NCBI GenBank assembly: GCA_015680685.1
Contig: MNCI01025116.1
Location: 221,903 to 285,902, forward strand
Length of the DNA stretch: 64,000 bases
Direction: 5' to 3'
From: Gnetum montanum
Lineage: Eukaryota; Streptophyta; Gnetopsida; Gnetales; Gnetaceae
Below the pieces are notes generated by a model that ran no database searches, was not told the DNA's origin, and worked only from the letters and a program-made list of their open reading frames with translations. Numbering within the stretch: position 1 is the first letter of the stretch; every line of letters begins with the position of its first letter. A program made the translations under genes and the position numbers. Below, piece after piece: positions 22,688 to 34,458 of the stretch.

Positions 22688-25600
22688 ATGGCCCCTAAAC
22701 ATAATAGAGTTTAGGTCTATGACCTAGAATACCTAGTGACCATAAAGTGTAGTCAATCATTTAGGCCAAGGGATAGGAATCCGAATTTTGCAATTATAAA
22801 TGAGGAATTCTATAACTTCCTTTGTGCAAAAATATAGGCTAGCCTCTTCATACTAGGATTTGAGTTTAACACTAAGTGTTAGCTTGAAATCATACATTAG
22901 GATGGGAAAGAATACATCCCCTCACCTTATGATAAAATCTCTCTAACTGACTTCTATGCATACATACTAACACAACTTATAGATGTAGATGAGTAGAGTG
23001 ATTAGATTAGTTCGAATGAGCATCAGAAGGAGCAAGATGAGTTTGAGGTTGAACAAGAGCCAAAAAACTTTATCAGAAGCCTCTTCCAACAATTTTCTTT
23101 CTAAGAAATTATTCCTAGTTTTTCATTTTTCATATCATTTACAAAATAAGTTTCTTACTCTTCTTATTTTCCTATCCATATCACCATGTTCATGCTAGTT
23201 CCTATTATTGCTATCCACCAAGCTCAACTTGTCACCCATCCTACCTCCCTATTTTTGTCGATTCTCTTCACTACACAACCTTACTTTGCATGTCCATTAC
23301 CTATGGTGTTTACCACATACCATTCTTTCTCAATCCTAGTGGGTTCTTCCATGGGACCCTAGGCCATGCAAGCCTATCATACCCCATTCGTCCCCTTATC
23401 CCTCATGTTTCAACATAGACATTCTTCTCATTATTTAACCCTCCTACCACCATGATCACCCATCCTCTTCCACCATTACCACTACCCATTGCATGGACCC
23501 AAGCCTTCCCACTCCTTCCACAACCATCTACATAAATGCCACAACTAATGGCGATGCCCCAAGATCTAGATCAAGCCTTCCAAATGATATAGGACCTCAT
23601 CAAAAAGCTACAAAAGCTCAAAGAATCTACTATGTAGATGGCTAATATAATAAAATTCTATCTAGATGATCCCATTAGTCCTTCCATCCTCTAGATAACT
23701 CTTCTTCTGGACATTCCCATCCTCTAATCCATAAAATACAATGGAGAGGATGATTCCAAAATACACCTTATAACCTTCCATTTTGAGTGCTTATAATTAT
23801 AAGCTTGGCCTCATACCATTATGCATGTCCTCCCTATGTCCCTCATTGGGAAAGCTTTAGATTGATACTATGAATTACCAAGGGATTCTATTACTTCTTT
23901 AGAAGACTTAATTTCACAATTTATAAACTACTTCAAATATAATTTGAGACTTGACACCTTACTAGGCTAGCTTATGAAGGTCAAATAGGGGCCTCTCAAA
24001 CTTGTTTAAAATTTTATATAGTGATGGAGTGCTCTGCTCAATAAGATACCTAAATCCATTACTGAAACCCATATGTTGACCATATTCAAGGAAGTGGTTA
24101 ACAATTTCATTAAGTCCAAGTTATACAATCTAGATCCATGGTTATGAAAAATATAGAGAATGCTATGGAGGCTAGCAATGATCCAGCAGACATAGCATAC
24201 AAGAACCAACATATGAGAAGGAAGAGAAACAAGGAAAAGCAAAACCATGTATCTATAGCCACAATGGCCAAAGAAACCAAAACTAAACTAGGACCACAAA
24301 CAAATCAACAAAAGGCCCCTACCACCATTGCTCAATCCTTAATGATGAGGACCTATACATCTAACCAATCTAGGCTTAACATTGAGAGGAAGGATTAGTT
24401 TAGATATAGGAAGTTTTTCCTGAAACCATTTGAGCTCCTTGGCTAGTTGCTCAAAAATGATCATATCCAATATAAGTAAATGACTGATAATGTCCACAAG
24501 AGGCATGACTATCTATGTGAGATTGTTACGGATCCCACTGTAGCAACCAAGGATGATTCACTAGTGCCAAAATATTTTAAACTAGACCAATTTTGCCACT
24601 ATCATCAATTATCTAATCATAATACCAATTTTTAATTTTCCTTAAAAATGACTTGGAAAAAAAGATAGATAATGGAGAGTTAGTGTTACACACCTCAAAC
24701 CCTATTAGAACCTAGAACCAACACATGTAGGTATACAAAGATCTCTTAAATGCTAGCAATGATTCCTATACAATAGTCACATTCAATGTTAACAACAATT
24801 CTAAACCTACCAATGAATCATTTGTGATTTGAGTACCTCCTTTTGATGAAAGGACTTCAATTTCATCAAGTTCAAGTACTCCTTTCATCATAAGGATACT
24901 ATCACCATCACATCCCAAAGATCCATTTGTTATTAGAGTGTCCCCTCCTATCACTATCAAGCCCATAACTCAAGATGAACAATGTCATTCTATGGTGAAC
25001 AATGTTGAAGCACCTCACAACTAAATAATAGGAAGTTACCAAGAAAGCAATGTATGAAGCTATCTCTTAAGCAAAAAGCTAAGGACAATGCAAAACTAAA
25101 AGTGTGGATGGAAGTAGGTCCACAAAAGCCTACACCCATTTTATCTATACCCAGGAGCCCTAATGCTCAAGCTACTTCAATGAGTTAACCTAAGGTGGAT
25201 AACAAATAATAGGAGAAAGGGAAGGATTCAAAACCACAAATGCTAAAATATGAGGTGAAAATCTTGGATAGAATGGAGTAATTCAAAGGCAACAAGAATG
25301 AAAAATGAAGAAATAATAATAAAGACTTTGTTACTACTATGGAGCAAGTTAAGCTCTCACTTAACTAGAAGAACACCTGATTGAGCTTATATGACTTGGA
25401 TATGACATCTCATGCTCACCGTGAAGCCTTAGTTTGTATACTAACTTCTATTCCTATCAGTGAGGATATCTTAGTGAACTAAGAATCTATCGATGCAGTA
25501 ATAGTACCACCCTCATCTATAGAAGAAATGAAGTCAAACACTTTAACATTTAGGGAGAACAAGGTAAAGATTAACTCACAAAGTGGTGAGGTGTTAATAT

Positions 25601-26290
25601 CTTCCTTTTTTATAATGATAAGGATTGGCTAATATAAGATACACTATGTACAAGTGTATGATGGGGTAGCTACTAATGTTATCCTCTTCCCTATTGTAGA
25701 ATGCTTGAGATTGGTTGCACATATTCAAAGCACCTTTACCTCAACACATAAATCATTTAATAGGTCACATGTAGATGTGATAGGATTAATTTCATTTGAT
25801 TTTGTAGCTAGATAATAGTTCCCTACATTAATCGATTTCTTTATGGTGGAAGAGACACAAAAATTCAACCTAATCCTCGGGAGACCCTGGTTAGCCAAAC
25901 TACAAGTTGCCTCTTCTTCAATCCATCAAGAAATTCATTTGCCTTACAAGGAAGATGAAATTCTTATTCATGGGAACAATGTGGCTCCATTGTTTGTTAC
26001 CAATGTTGACGTAGAATAAGGATTTGAAGTGGAGTTTCAAGAAGTAAACCTTGTAATCCAAAACATAGCTAAGAAACCCAAGGAAATTTACCAAGTTAGA
26101 ACCAATAATGTAGGGGTCATGAAAGAATCATGGGATGAACTCCCATTTAGCATAGCAAGTGAAGGGAATAGGGAGTATAAAATTATATAACAAATTCCTT
26201 ACACATTTTCTAATCTCTCAAAGATTAGAAAATACTTAAGTGATTGGACATTCTAGTTACTTTCTTAATTATGTACCTTATAGTGTGGCC
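22688..26290 (+). pseudogene. gag-protease polyprotein of element F (Tat-like, no RT)
   Basis: Starts at the ATG at 22,688 (MAPKHNRV) and runs as one broken frame. FAIINEEFYNFLCAKI (22,780) matches YNFFCAKIQVG at 51,395 in element E, which fixes the N-terminus. The gag core lies at 23,640-24,130: IKYNGEDDSKIHLITF, ALDxYYELP, then LEDLISQFINYFKYNLR and THMLTIFKEVVNNFIKSKLY. A Cys/His-type block follows near 24,570 (FKLDQFCHYHQLSNH). The protease-like region reads VYDGVATNVIL near 25,655 and NLILGRPWLAKL near 25,875, a LGRPWL block known from Tat-type elements. No RT, RNase H or integrase follows before element A interrupts. Many TAG stops. Confidence 0.6.
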
Positions 26291-26683
26291 TTTAATTTGT
26301 GGCCTTGTCTTTAAATTTTACATTTTACAATATATCTATGGTGTTTAAGTTCATGTCTAGTTTATAATTTCATGCCTATTTCCTTTGCATTTTATGAAAT
26401 CATAAAATATCATAGAAAGTAAAAAACATAAAATGTACAAAAATATATACAAAACATAATGATGAAAAATAAAATTTAGAACATAAAGACAGTGAAAATA
26501 AGAACCCATAATAGTTTGAATTTAAAACCAATAACAGCCATGATCACACCATGTGATGAATAAAAAAATAGATACATAATGTCCTATAGCCATAGTTGCA
26601 CTGTGCAACAAATGACATGAGCCTATAAAGAATAATAAATAGTCTCATAACCTAAAGTATCTAACTAACATTAATAGCCAATG
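26291..26683. other. 3' untranslated part of element F, cut by element A
   Basis: AT-rich, no gene. Its composition and short CATAAAA motifs resemble the stretch after the protease in element E (54,915-55,060). Element A inserted at its end and the ATAAT target site continues at 35,401. Confidence 0.4.
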
Positions 26684-26688
26684 ATAAT

Positions 26689-27608
26689 TGATGAGAGTGG
26701 TTACTCTAGCAGTTATTCTAATTATTAAAGCAGTTACTCTAATTATTAGAGTGGTCACTCTAGTAGTTACTCTAGCAGTTATTCTAATTATTAGAGTGGT
26801 TACTCTAGCGGTTACTCTAGTATTTACTCTAATTATTAGAGTGGTTACCCTAGTAGTTACTTTAACAGTTATTCTAATTATTAGAGTAGTTTCTCCCAAG
26901 CCTATAAATATAATACCTAGGTGCATAATTGGGAGGAAGTCTTTTAGTAGTCAAGTAGGAAAATTCTTGTAGTCTATTTGAAAGTTAGAGCATTTTCCAT
27001 GTGCCTGCAGTAGCAAGTCAAAATGTGGATGGATCTTTATTCAAGAATTGATGTACCTGAGCACATCATTGTGTTGGGAATAAAGAAGAGCTCTTTGATT
27101 CATCCTTGCAACACTTGAGATTTGTTTTCTTACACATTTATTTTATTTTATTTTCTTATGCATTTATTTTATTTTATGCACTTTACATTTATGTTATTAG
27201 CACAACAATTCATTTTGATCAATTAAGAAAATTGTTAAATTACACAAGCACAACCACTTTGAGCATGTGTGTAATGCTTCGTAACCTAGTAATAATTAGT
27301 GTTTGGTAATTCTAGTAGTGTTGCACTGGTTTAGGATGTGTATGACAAGTGGGAACGGATGCTGGTGTTAGGATTAGTTAGAACTTAGTTAATGAGTAGT
27401 TAAGTTAAATTAGTCACTTAGTTACCTCTCTCCTTCCCTACTAGCATAGGACATAAAAACATAAAAGCTATAAAAATCATATGCCTCAAGCTTACTTAAC
27501 TATACAATCATGACATACAAGTAAGCTTTGCAAGACAATGATCAACCAACCTGTCCTTATTTCACAAGGGCACATAAGCACTTAGTCCTTGAAATTAGAC
27601 CAGATCAT
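26689..27608 (+). repeat. 5' LTR of element A, 3' end deleted
   Basis: It aligns with the 3' LTR at 34,459-35,400. U3 holds an AT minisatellite (26,690-26,890). The TATA box CCTATAAATATA is at 26,901-26,912. Similarity runs to GACCAGATCAT at 27,608; the last 54 bp of the LTR, the PBS and about 100 bp of leader are missing, and sequence resumes in the leader just before gag. Confidence 0.85.
26690..26890. repeat. U3 minisatellite of the 5' LTR, element A
   Basis: Degenerate units of about 33 bp built from GTTACTCTAGTAGTTAT and TCTAATTATTAGAG. The latter has arms TCTAAT and ATTAGA around one base. The array ends about 10 bp before the TATA box. The matching array in the 3' LTR (34,461-34,630) is about 30 bp shorter, consistent with gain or loss of a unit. 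The translatable frames over it are low-complexity artefacts. Confidence 0.85.
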
Positions 27609-27643
27609 AGCAAAATAATACATTGCACACTGAATAGACAAGT

Positions 27644-29990
27644 ATGTCTCCTCTTCATATGAAAGTGCCTCACCGCCTAGGTCTAAAATAGGAAATAGTC
27701 AGTAGCGTATATACATGACATTGATTGCTAGTCCCTCAACAAGTTCAAGTGGTATATATTCATCTTGATGTGTATATACTAGACTTCACCTTTATCCTCC
27801 ATCAAGAAAAACAACTACATTGGCAAGACTTAGAAGGTAACATAGTATTACCTCCCAATTGTTCATTCCTGAGCATGTTTCTTCATGCTCTTACATAAAT
27901 TAGCATGCCACACTTACATGTAGAATACATTGTGCAAGATCATGACTCAAGAGAATACCATCCCATAGAGGCACAATGTCAAAGGGATTTGCAATAGGAG
28001 AGACATCATAAGTCTTTGAAGGGTAAGTGGTCCTAGGATGCCCCACATGTCTTAAGAGAAAATGAGGGTGGTGAACCTACCTCATGCAGTCGCCCACATA
28101 ATGATGTTCCTCCCCTTGAATTTGGCCAAGGGGTTGTGTATTAGAACCTTAATTCCACTATTCATAACCCAAGTTTTGATAACCATGGGCACAAAGGGTC
28201 TGAAAAAGGAACACGAACTCATGATAAAGGTGGAAATTCTGATCACAATCATGATTGAGTCTGAGACTGTAGAAGAGGAGATAGTAGACATCATCATGGT
28301 GATAGTTCTCCTTCTTCTTTACCTTCATCATCTTCTTCACCCTCTCCTTCAATATCTAGATGTAGTGATAAAGAAAAAGACCATGGGGATAAACGTAGGC
28401 AAAGAGGAAGTCATAGACAAAATAGCTAGGAAAGAGGACGAGAGCACTCTAGAGAGTTATGACATAGAAGAAGGGAGAGTAGGGAACAACGTAGGCATCA
28501 TAGATGCCATGGATGAGAAGAATATGATGAACTCCTCCTCACTACTCGAAGTATGTTGGACATAATTGAGGCTGTTATAATTCCAACAAGGAATCAGAAA
28601 GATAGTAGGATCAAGAGATTAGATATGAACAACATCCCATGATTTGAAGGGGGATACAACACTAATCCTTAGAATCATTTACAAGAATTCCATGATGTGT
28701 GTGCCTTATAGAACATAGAGAATGAATGGCAAAACATTAAGTTGTTCCCACGGACATTAGTTAAAAAATTGGAAAGCTGGTACTAGTCTTTAGAACCAGA
28801 ATCCATTCATAGGTGGAGTACTATGTTAGAACTATCTAATGACAAGTACCAAACATACTCCCGAGTGTTTAACTTATGAAAGCAAATCCAAGGCTAGAAA
28901 CAAGGAGGACATGAACCCTTGGATGCTGCCATGGGCGAATACTATGCACTATTACATCATTGTCCTAGCCATGATTCTTTGAAAAGGGATCAACTACGCC
29001 ATCTTGTGGATAGGCTTAGGCATGAAATGAGAAGAACCCTTGGTACTTATGCCCAAGGGAGACTATCTAAGCTTAGGTCTCATCAAATTCAAATACTATT
29101 GGAGAAAGTTGCTAAGGAAGAAGCTGAGCTATGGAAGAGAGAAAGTGTGGAAGAGTATAACTGAGATCCTTCCCTTCAGAAGAGGGGAGTAAGGATTTGT
29201 GAGGATGAAGAAGAGTCACCACTCAAAGAGATGGTGAATAGGAAAAATTTTCCTATCCAAAATATAACATCAGAAGTTTTGGTAAAGATAGATCAAATGT
29301 GGGATTCCCTAGACAATAGATTTCAAACTATTCTTAAAATAGTAGAGGATTCTAGAGAGCAAGGTAGTGAGAAAAGAAAAAAGAAAGAGGTTGAACATGC
29401 ACGTAGCAAGGGTAACGGAAAAGCTACCATCATTGAAGAGGTTGTGGATTTGGAAATAGACAATGATAGTGGATGTGAGATATGTCAATATGACCATCCT
29501 AAGGGATGTTTCCCTATAATCTCACATCAACAAGAGTCTGGGGTATGCCCTGAAGGTTACCTTATCCTCAAGGTAAACCAAGGCAGTTCCACCAACCCTT
29601 AACATATTATCCCAGTAGAACCCAACCATAATCGATTGAGCAATATCAACAATGGTAGCACCCACAATCATGAGGAATGCCACCATCAAGGTAACAATAT
29701 CCTTACTAGCAACCTGACCCATATGGATATTACATGCAGCAACCAATCTCCCCACATGACTCTACTGGTCATGTCACTCCTCAACCTCACTACCAAGCCC
29801 ACGAGTATTATGGAACTCCCTCTTATAGACGTGATATTCTACAAGCATATCATCCTTTTCATTCGGCCACATCTCTTCCACCAATAACTCCACTACCACC
29901 TACTCCTCCGATGCAAGGTGAAATCCCTACCCAGCTGTAGCAATGTAACACCAGAAGGGCTATTAACTCTCAACCTAATGTTAGTTCCAA
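27644..29990 (+). pseudogene. Athila-like gag (element A)
   Basis: The start at 27,644 (ATG TCT CCT) is chosen because elements B (38,583) and D (60,288) have an ATG at the same place. N-terminal part: DFTFILHQE, GNIVLPPN. A Ser-, Arg- and Asp-rich low-complexity linker lies at 28,180-28,560. The capsid core is at 28,630-29,160: MNNIP, HLQEFHDVCAL, then DAAMGEYYALLHHCP and TLGTYAQGRLSKLRSHQI. A variant zinc knuckle CEICQYDHPKGC lies at 29,474-29,510. A Pro/His-rich tail leads to the protease. In-frame TAG codons replace CAG (28,784) and TGG (28,895) of element D. Confidence 0.75.
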
Positions 29991-30059
29991 AAACCTACCT
30001 AGCCCCCTTCAACCCAATTACAACACTCAACGCATACGATCATGCTAACACATGTCATT

Positions 30060-30640
30060 ACCAATTAGATTAAATCTGGACATCTTCCTAGGAAATTCTC
30101 TAATCTTGGGAGTCCTCTGATATACTTACAAATTGCTGAAATGCACCATGCAAGGCTCTTTTAAATTTAGGTTCTGGTGTTAACTTAATTTCTCAAGAAA
30201 TGTACAAGGATTGGAACATGCCTCCACTGAAAAAGAGCAACATCCATCTAGAGTTGGCCGACCAGTCCATCACTGTCCCATTGGGACTGGTGGAAGACAT
30301 TGTTGTCACTCTTTATGGGTGGTCATACCCAGTTGACTTCCTAGTGATTCAAGTAAACAATAGCAAGGGGGACTTCCCAATCATAATGGGAAGAGCATGG
30401 CTAAGAACCATCGACACATGCCTAGGAATCCACAATTTTTCCCTAGAAATATCAAAGGAAAATACATTTAGAAAGATTGAGAAGAAGAAAGTTTTGTGCA
30501 TTGCATACAGTGACACAGGGTGTAATTGTGTGCAGAGGTCATGGTTCGTGCAAAGTTTAGCATCACATGTATGCAATCAATGTGCACAAGTGATTAACAT
30601 ACAAAGATGCCTGTATGTAGTAGCCACATGATAGGAAGAC
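30060..30640 (+). pseudogene. Athila-like aspartic protease (element A)
   Basis: An open tract from 30,200 follows the active-site block. That block reads LLNLGSGVNLIS (30,160-30,195), where element D has LLDLGFGVNLIS, so the catalytic aspartate has changed to asparagine by one G-to-A change. The body carries SITVPLGLVEDIVVTLYGWS, FLVIQVNNSKGDFPIIMGRA and RKIEKKK. A Cys-rich C-terminal extension (TGCNCVQ) is shared with D. DLG rather than DTG or DSG at the active site is the Athila form. Confidence 0.7.
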
Positions 30641-31757
30641 ATCTAGTGGTTGATAGCTAATCAAGAAAGTAGTTCACTCATATGCATGGAACCAACTAAG
30701 GGTTTGACTTGTGCTTACATCAATAACATAGATGCATTAGATAAAGTCCACCACCAACTTCCAAGTCTTAACCTTGAAAATATCAACTGGGGGAAGTTGG
30801 AAATCCTTGAGAAATTTAAGCAGGATCCCCTTGAGCTGAAACCATTACCCATCGGTATGGAATACATGTTCCTTAAAAATGAAAAATTAGTAATTATTAA
30901 CATTAACCTTGCTCCTCAATAGAAAGAAGAAATGATAATGGTGATAAATAAATGGTCGAAAGCCTTTGCTTGGTCATATCCCAAATTAACTGGAATAGAT
31001 CCTAGGATATGCCAACATAGAATTTGCATTGACCCCTCCATGAAGCCTTGAAGATAATCATAGAGGTGATTGAACCCTAAGCTAAAGTAAGTAGTTAAGG
31101 AATAAATCAAATAGCTTCTCAAGGCTGGGTTCACATACCCCACTGCTGATAGTGAAAGGGTTAGCCCCTTAGTTATTATACCTAAAAAGGGAGGCAAATG
31201 GTGGGTGTGCATAGATTTCATGCTACTAAATATGGCAACATTCAAAGATCACTTTCCATTACCATTTGTTGACCAAGTCTTAGACACCATCAAAGGGCAT
31301 TGCTATTATAGTTTTTTGGATGGATATAGCGAATATAACCAAATACAAATAGCCCTAGAAGACCAAACCAAGACCATGTTCACTAGTCCTTGGGAACGCT
31401 TGCATACAAACAGATGTCATTTCGCTTGTGCAAGCCCCTTACAAAATTTTAGTGACTAGCTCTAAGCATATTCCAATAGTAGATAGGGAATGGTGTGGAG
31501 GTCTTTATGGATGACTTCTCCACTTATGGAGAAAATTTTGATCAAGCCTTGCATTGGTTGGAGCAAGTGTTAAAAAGATGTGTAGAAACCAATTTGGGGC
31601 TCAATTAGAAGAAAAGCCATTTGATGGTCCAAGAAGGTATAGTACTAGGGCCCAAAATCTCACACACAGGGATAGAGGTAGACCCTGAGAAAATAAAAAT
31701 TATCCAGGGAATTACCCATCAACTAGAAACTATTAAGGATATTTGGTCATTCCTTGG
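30640..31757 (+). pseudogene. Athila-like reverse transcriptase, truncated (element A)
   Basis: A linker (30,650-30,920, with GLTCAYINNID, LPSLNLENINWG, EYMFLKNEK) leads to RT. Blocks: KWSKAFAWSYPKLTGIDPRI near 30,950, VCIDFMLLNMATFKDHFPLP at 31,205-31,265, FLDGYSEYNQIQIALEDQ near 31,315, FMDDFSTYGENFDQAL at 31,504 and VDPEKIKIIQGITHQL at 31,680. The frame breaks after ITS/FTSPWE near 31,390. At 31,757, inside the SFLG-HTGYY block, the sequence jumps into integrase; the rest of the RT connection, all of RNase H and the front of integrase are gone (about 1.1 kb compared with B). Confidence 0.75.
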
Positions 31758-32520
31758 ACTATACATCATCTATAGCTACACGATTTGTTCAACAACAAAT
31801 CATAAATAGGCTTGGTGTGCTGCATGCACTTATTTTAGATAACGGTACACATTTCACAAGTGCAAATTTTCAAAAATTAATGCAATGCTTATGGGTTGAG
31901 TATAAATTGAATACACCATACCACCCCCAAGTGAATAATCAAGAAAAATTCACCAATAGGGATATTATGTAGATATTGACAAGAACCGTTAGTAGGTTTA
32001 GTTGAGACTAGAGCACTAAACTGAATGATGCCCTTTGGGCATACTGCTCCATATGGAAACTCCCTACAGGCTACTATCCCTATGAGTTAGTGTATAGTAA
32101 ATTACCAATGCTTCCCATTCAAATTGAGCTCTGTATAGTATCCATGGCATGTGACCTCAACCTTGACTATGATCTAGCATAGAAACAATAGTTAGTAACC
32201 CTTAACTTTCTAGATGAAAACTAATTAGCTACCCTGTCATCTAACAAATTGCACAAGGCCTTCAATAAGCAATGTCATGACCTAAGAATTAGGAAAGTTA
32301 AATATCAGCTAGGAGATAAGGTTCTCTACTAGAATCCCACACATATTCCACAACGTACTAAATTTTAAACACTGTCGGAAGGACCTTATATTATTTATGC
32401 AACTTTTCCTTCAGAGGCCATGATAATATACAAACCTGAGAGCCCAGATAAGAAACTTTTGGTCAATGAGAAATAAACCAAACCTTTCTAGGAGCTTAGG
32501 ATCGCTAGTACACATGTTAC
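31758..32520 (+). pseudogene. integrase, 3' part (element A)
   Basis: Starts within the catalytic core at NINRLG-like IINRLGVLHALILDNGTHFT, so the zinc-binding domain and the first catalytic aspartate are deleted. The second aspartate (DNGTHFT, 31,838) is kept. The glutamate is a lysine (AAA, 31,946-31,948, in HPQVNNQEKF). Further blocks: LNDALWAYCSIWKLPTG near 32,020, YELVYSKLPMLPIQIEL near 32,080 and a PESPDKKLLVN tail near 32,440. Frame is broken by stops at 31,970 and later. Confidence 0.7.
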
Positions 32521-32567
32521 CTCTCTTGATGGACAACCTTGCTCACTATTTTGAATCTCCTCCTTCC

Positions 32568-32592
32568 AACTTAGTTGTGGGGGAGATGGCCA
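32568..32592 (+). other. internal polypurine-like motif after integrase (element A)
   Basis: TTAGTTGTGGGGGAGATGGC sits about 1.87 kb before the 3' LTR. It closely resembles the true polypurine tract of element B (TTAGTTGTGGGAGTA) and is conserved at this place in B and I. Confidence 0.6.
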
Positions 32593-34440
32593 CCTATGCT
32601 AACCATTCTAGGCCCTCAATTATTTTTAAATTTTTGTTTTACACATTTTTTGTTTTACACATTCTTTCAAATTTTCTTATTTTTTTTTTACACCATTGTT
32701 CATGTTTTTACTATTTCTTTGTTTGCTTAATTTACTTTTATTCATCATGCAATAAGTGCTCATGATGGTGGATTGAATTATATCATATTGATTGCTAATG
32801 TTTGTTTTCTACCTTTGAATTATGATGTTGATATTAAGGTATGGTTATTTTGGTAAAATTGGCAATGAGTCCACGTCATCCACTCATCCATACAACTCTA
32901 TGGTCTCCTTTGTCTTGGAACTATGCAGTCCCCTTTTTCTAAGTAAACTTATTAACGAATTGGTAGTTGGGTATTTTTCAAACCATGGAAAGACTCAAAG
33001 AATGAAAAGGATGTTACTTCAAGGGGATTCGATGCCTTGGTGTTGGCCATTCTCATGCGTGCTTGGATGCTTTTTCTTGGGTTTTTCACCATTCTGGCAT
33101 TGTTCAAATATTAGGAAGCTAAGTGAATAAAAATAATTTTTTTCATGGTGTGGTTCTCATGCATAAACATAAAAAAAAGAGAGAAAAAGAGAAAAAGGTG
33201 AGAATTCAAAGCACACCCCTTAGACATAATAAAGCAATATGGGCTACAAGCACTAGTTATGACACTAGAAAGACGTGTTACCCATGCCTAAAGTTTCTCT
33301 CTAACTAAGGACCGTTCTCACTTCCTGCTTCTCCATCTTGCTCTCCTTGGGATGGTGGTCACTCTTTTTGGAAGCATTATTGTTGCCTCAAGAGGATGGA
33401 TTGGCCAAGTGTATTGATGCAAGGTCACTAAACATGGTTGGTTTGAGTCTAGATTTGGAATGAGTTCTACTTAGTTATCTTAACCATAAAATACACAAGG
33501 GGCTTTACATAACCTTGTTTTAGGGATTCCATTCCATTCTCTCCTCTCCATATTTCTTCCCATTTTCCACCTCATTTTCAATTTTATCATTAGTCCATTC
33601 TGGGTTGATGCATTATTTTTCTTTGGTGAATTCTTATGGGTAATTTTTTAACTCTTTCTTCCAAATGACATTTCTAGAGCCTACAGACTCTTTGGTTTGT
33701 AGGTTTGTTAGGGCATGAAGGGCATGAGCTGCCTTTGGGGAGGACCCACTTTCATATCTTTTGGTTTGGTTAAGTTAAGTTCTTTACCCTTAGACATTGT
33801 TACAATCAAATTCTTTTTATTCACCCCATCCATGTCATCCAAATTATATGCACCTTCACAACTATTTGTAATGAATTCCATTTTATTGTTGTGAATACCC
33901 TCTTTCCACTACTCCTTGTGTCAAGCTTTCTCTGAATTGTATGGATCACTTCTATTATTTAACCCATTTGTCAATCTTTCCACTAACAATATCAAGTAAG
34001 CAATCTATCGCAATCACAACTTGGCTAGATAAAATGATCAATGAGAGAAGGTATTCAACCATTATTTATGTATTATATATACTAATTCTTGGTTTTGTTG
34101 TGATTGTAGTGGGATGTGTGGATTGGAAGCAAGACTGTTTTTACCAAGGAGGATGCATCCATATCACTCATGAGAGATTGTTCATGACTACTAGATCTCT
34201 TTTACCTATCCCTCATTCTTCTATTGCCAAGAGGGGTTGGATGTCCCTTGGATCTGTTGGTGTTCTTTCCTAATTATCATGAACACCAATTTTGTATGTA
34301 ATTGTAATATTATATGCTCAAGCACTTCTATATTTTTCTATTTTCTCTATCACTCTGCATGTCAGTAAATAAGTCCACATCCCCCTAATATATTTTGTAA
34401 AGAACTTTTTTCTCTTCTTCTATACTCAAGGGCGAGTTTT
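32593..34440 (+). other. long 3' tail of element A, between integrase and LTR
   Basis: About 1.85 kb that aligns with 43,905-45,880 in element B and in patches with 16,785-18,060 in I. Short reading frames at 32,822-33,130 and 33,123-33,308 have no recognisable domain; the second shares a KTCYPCLK tract with 17,440-17,487. Athila relatives carry an env-like gene in this place; only the frame at 33,941 has features worth listing. Confidence 0.5.
33941..34273 (+). pseudogene. fossil ORF with membrane segment, env-like position (element A)
   Basis: An open frame of 110 codons beginning MDHFYYLTHLS. Residues about 42-60 (YSTIIYVLYILILGFVVIVV) form one hydrophobic segment long enough to cross a membrane, preceded by a basic stretch and followed by a Cys-containing tail. 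Element B has a homologous tract at 45,373-45,690 that opens MDHFSYLTHLS but shifts frame inside the hydrophobic part. Position between integrase and 3' LTR is where Athila and Calypso elements carry an env-like gene. Assignment as env remnant is inference from position and the membrane segment only; it could be a chance ORF in conserved noncoding tail. Confidence 0.35.
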
Positions 34441-34448
34441 CATTCAGT

Positions 34449-34458
34449 CATGGAGGTA
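34449..34458 (+). other. polypurine tract (element A)
   Basis: CATGGAGGTA lies directly before the 3' LTR start. The equivalent in element B is GTGGGAGTA. It primes plus-strand DNA synthesis. Confidence 0.6.

Noticed and set aside
26645-26972. Open frames on both strands over the A U3 repeat (Val/Ile/Thr-rich)
   Set aside because: They are translations of the minisatellite; the period near a multiple of three keeps them open. The same happens at 34,448-34,718.
28062-28565. 167-codon open frame in A as a separate gene
   Set aside because: It is an out-of-frame and partly in-frame reading of the charged linker of gag, flanked by clear gag blocks in the normal order.
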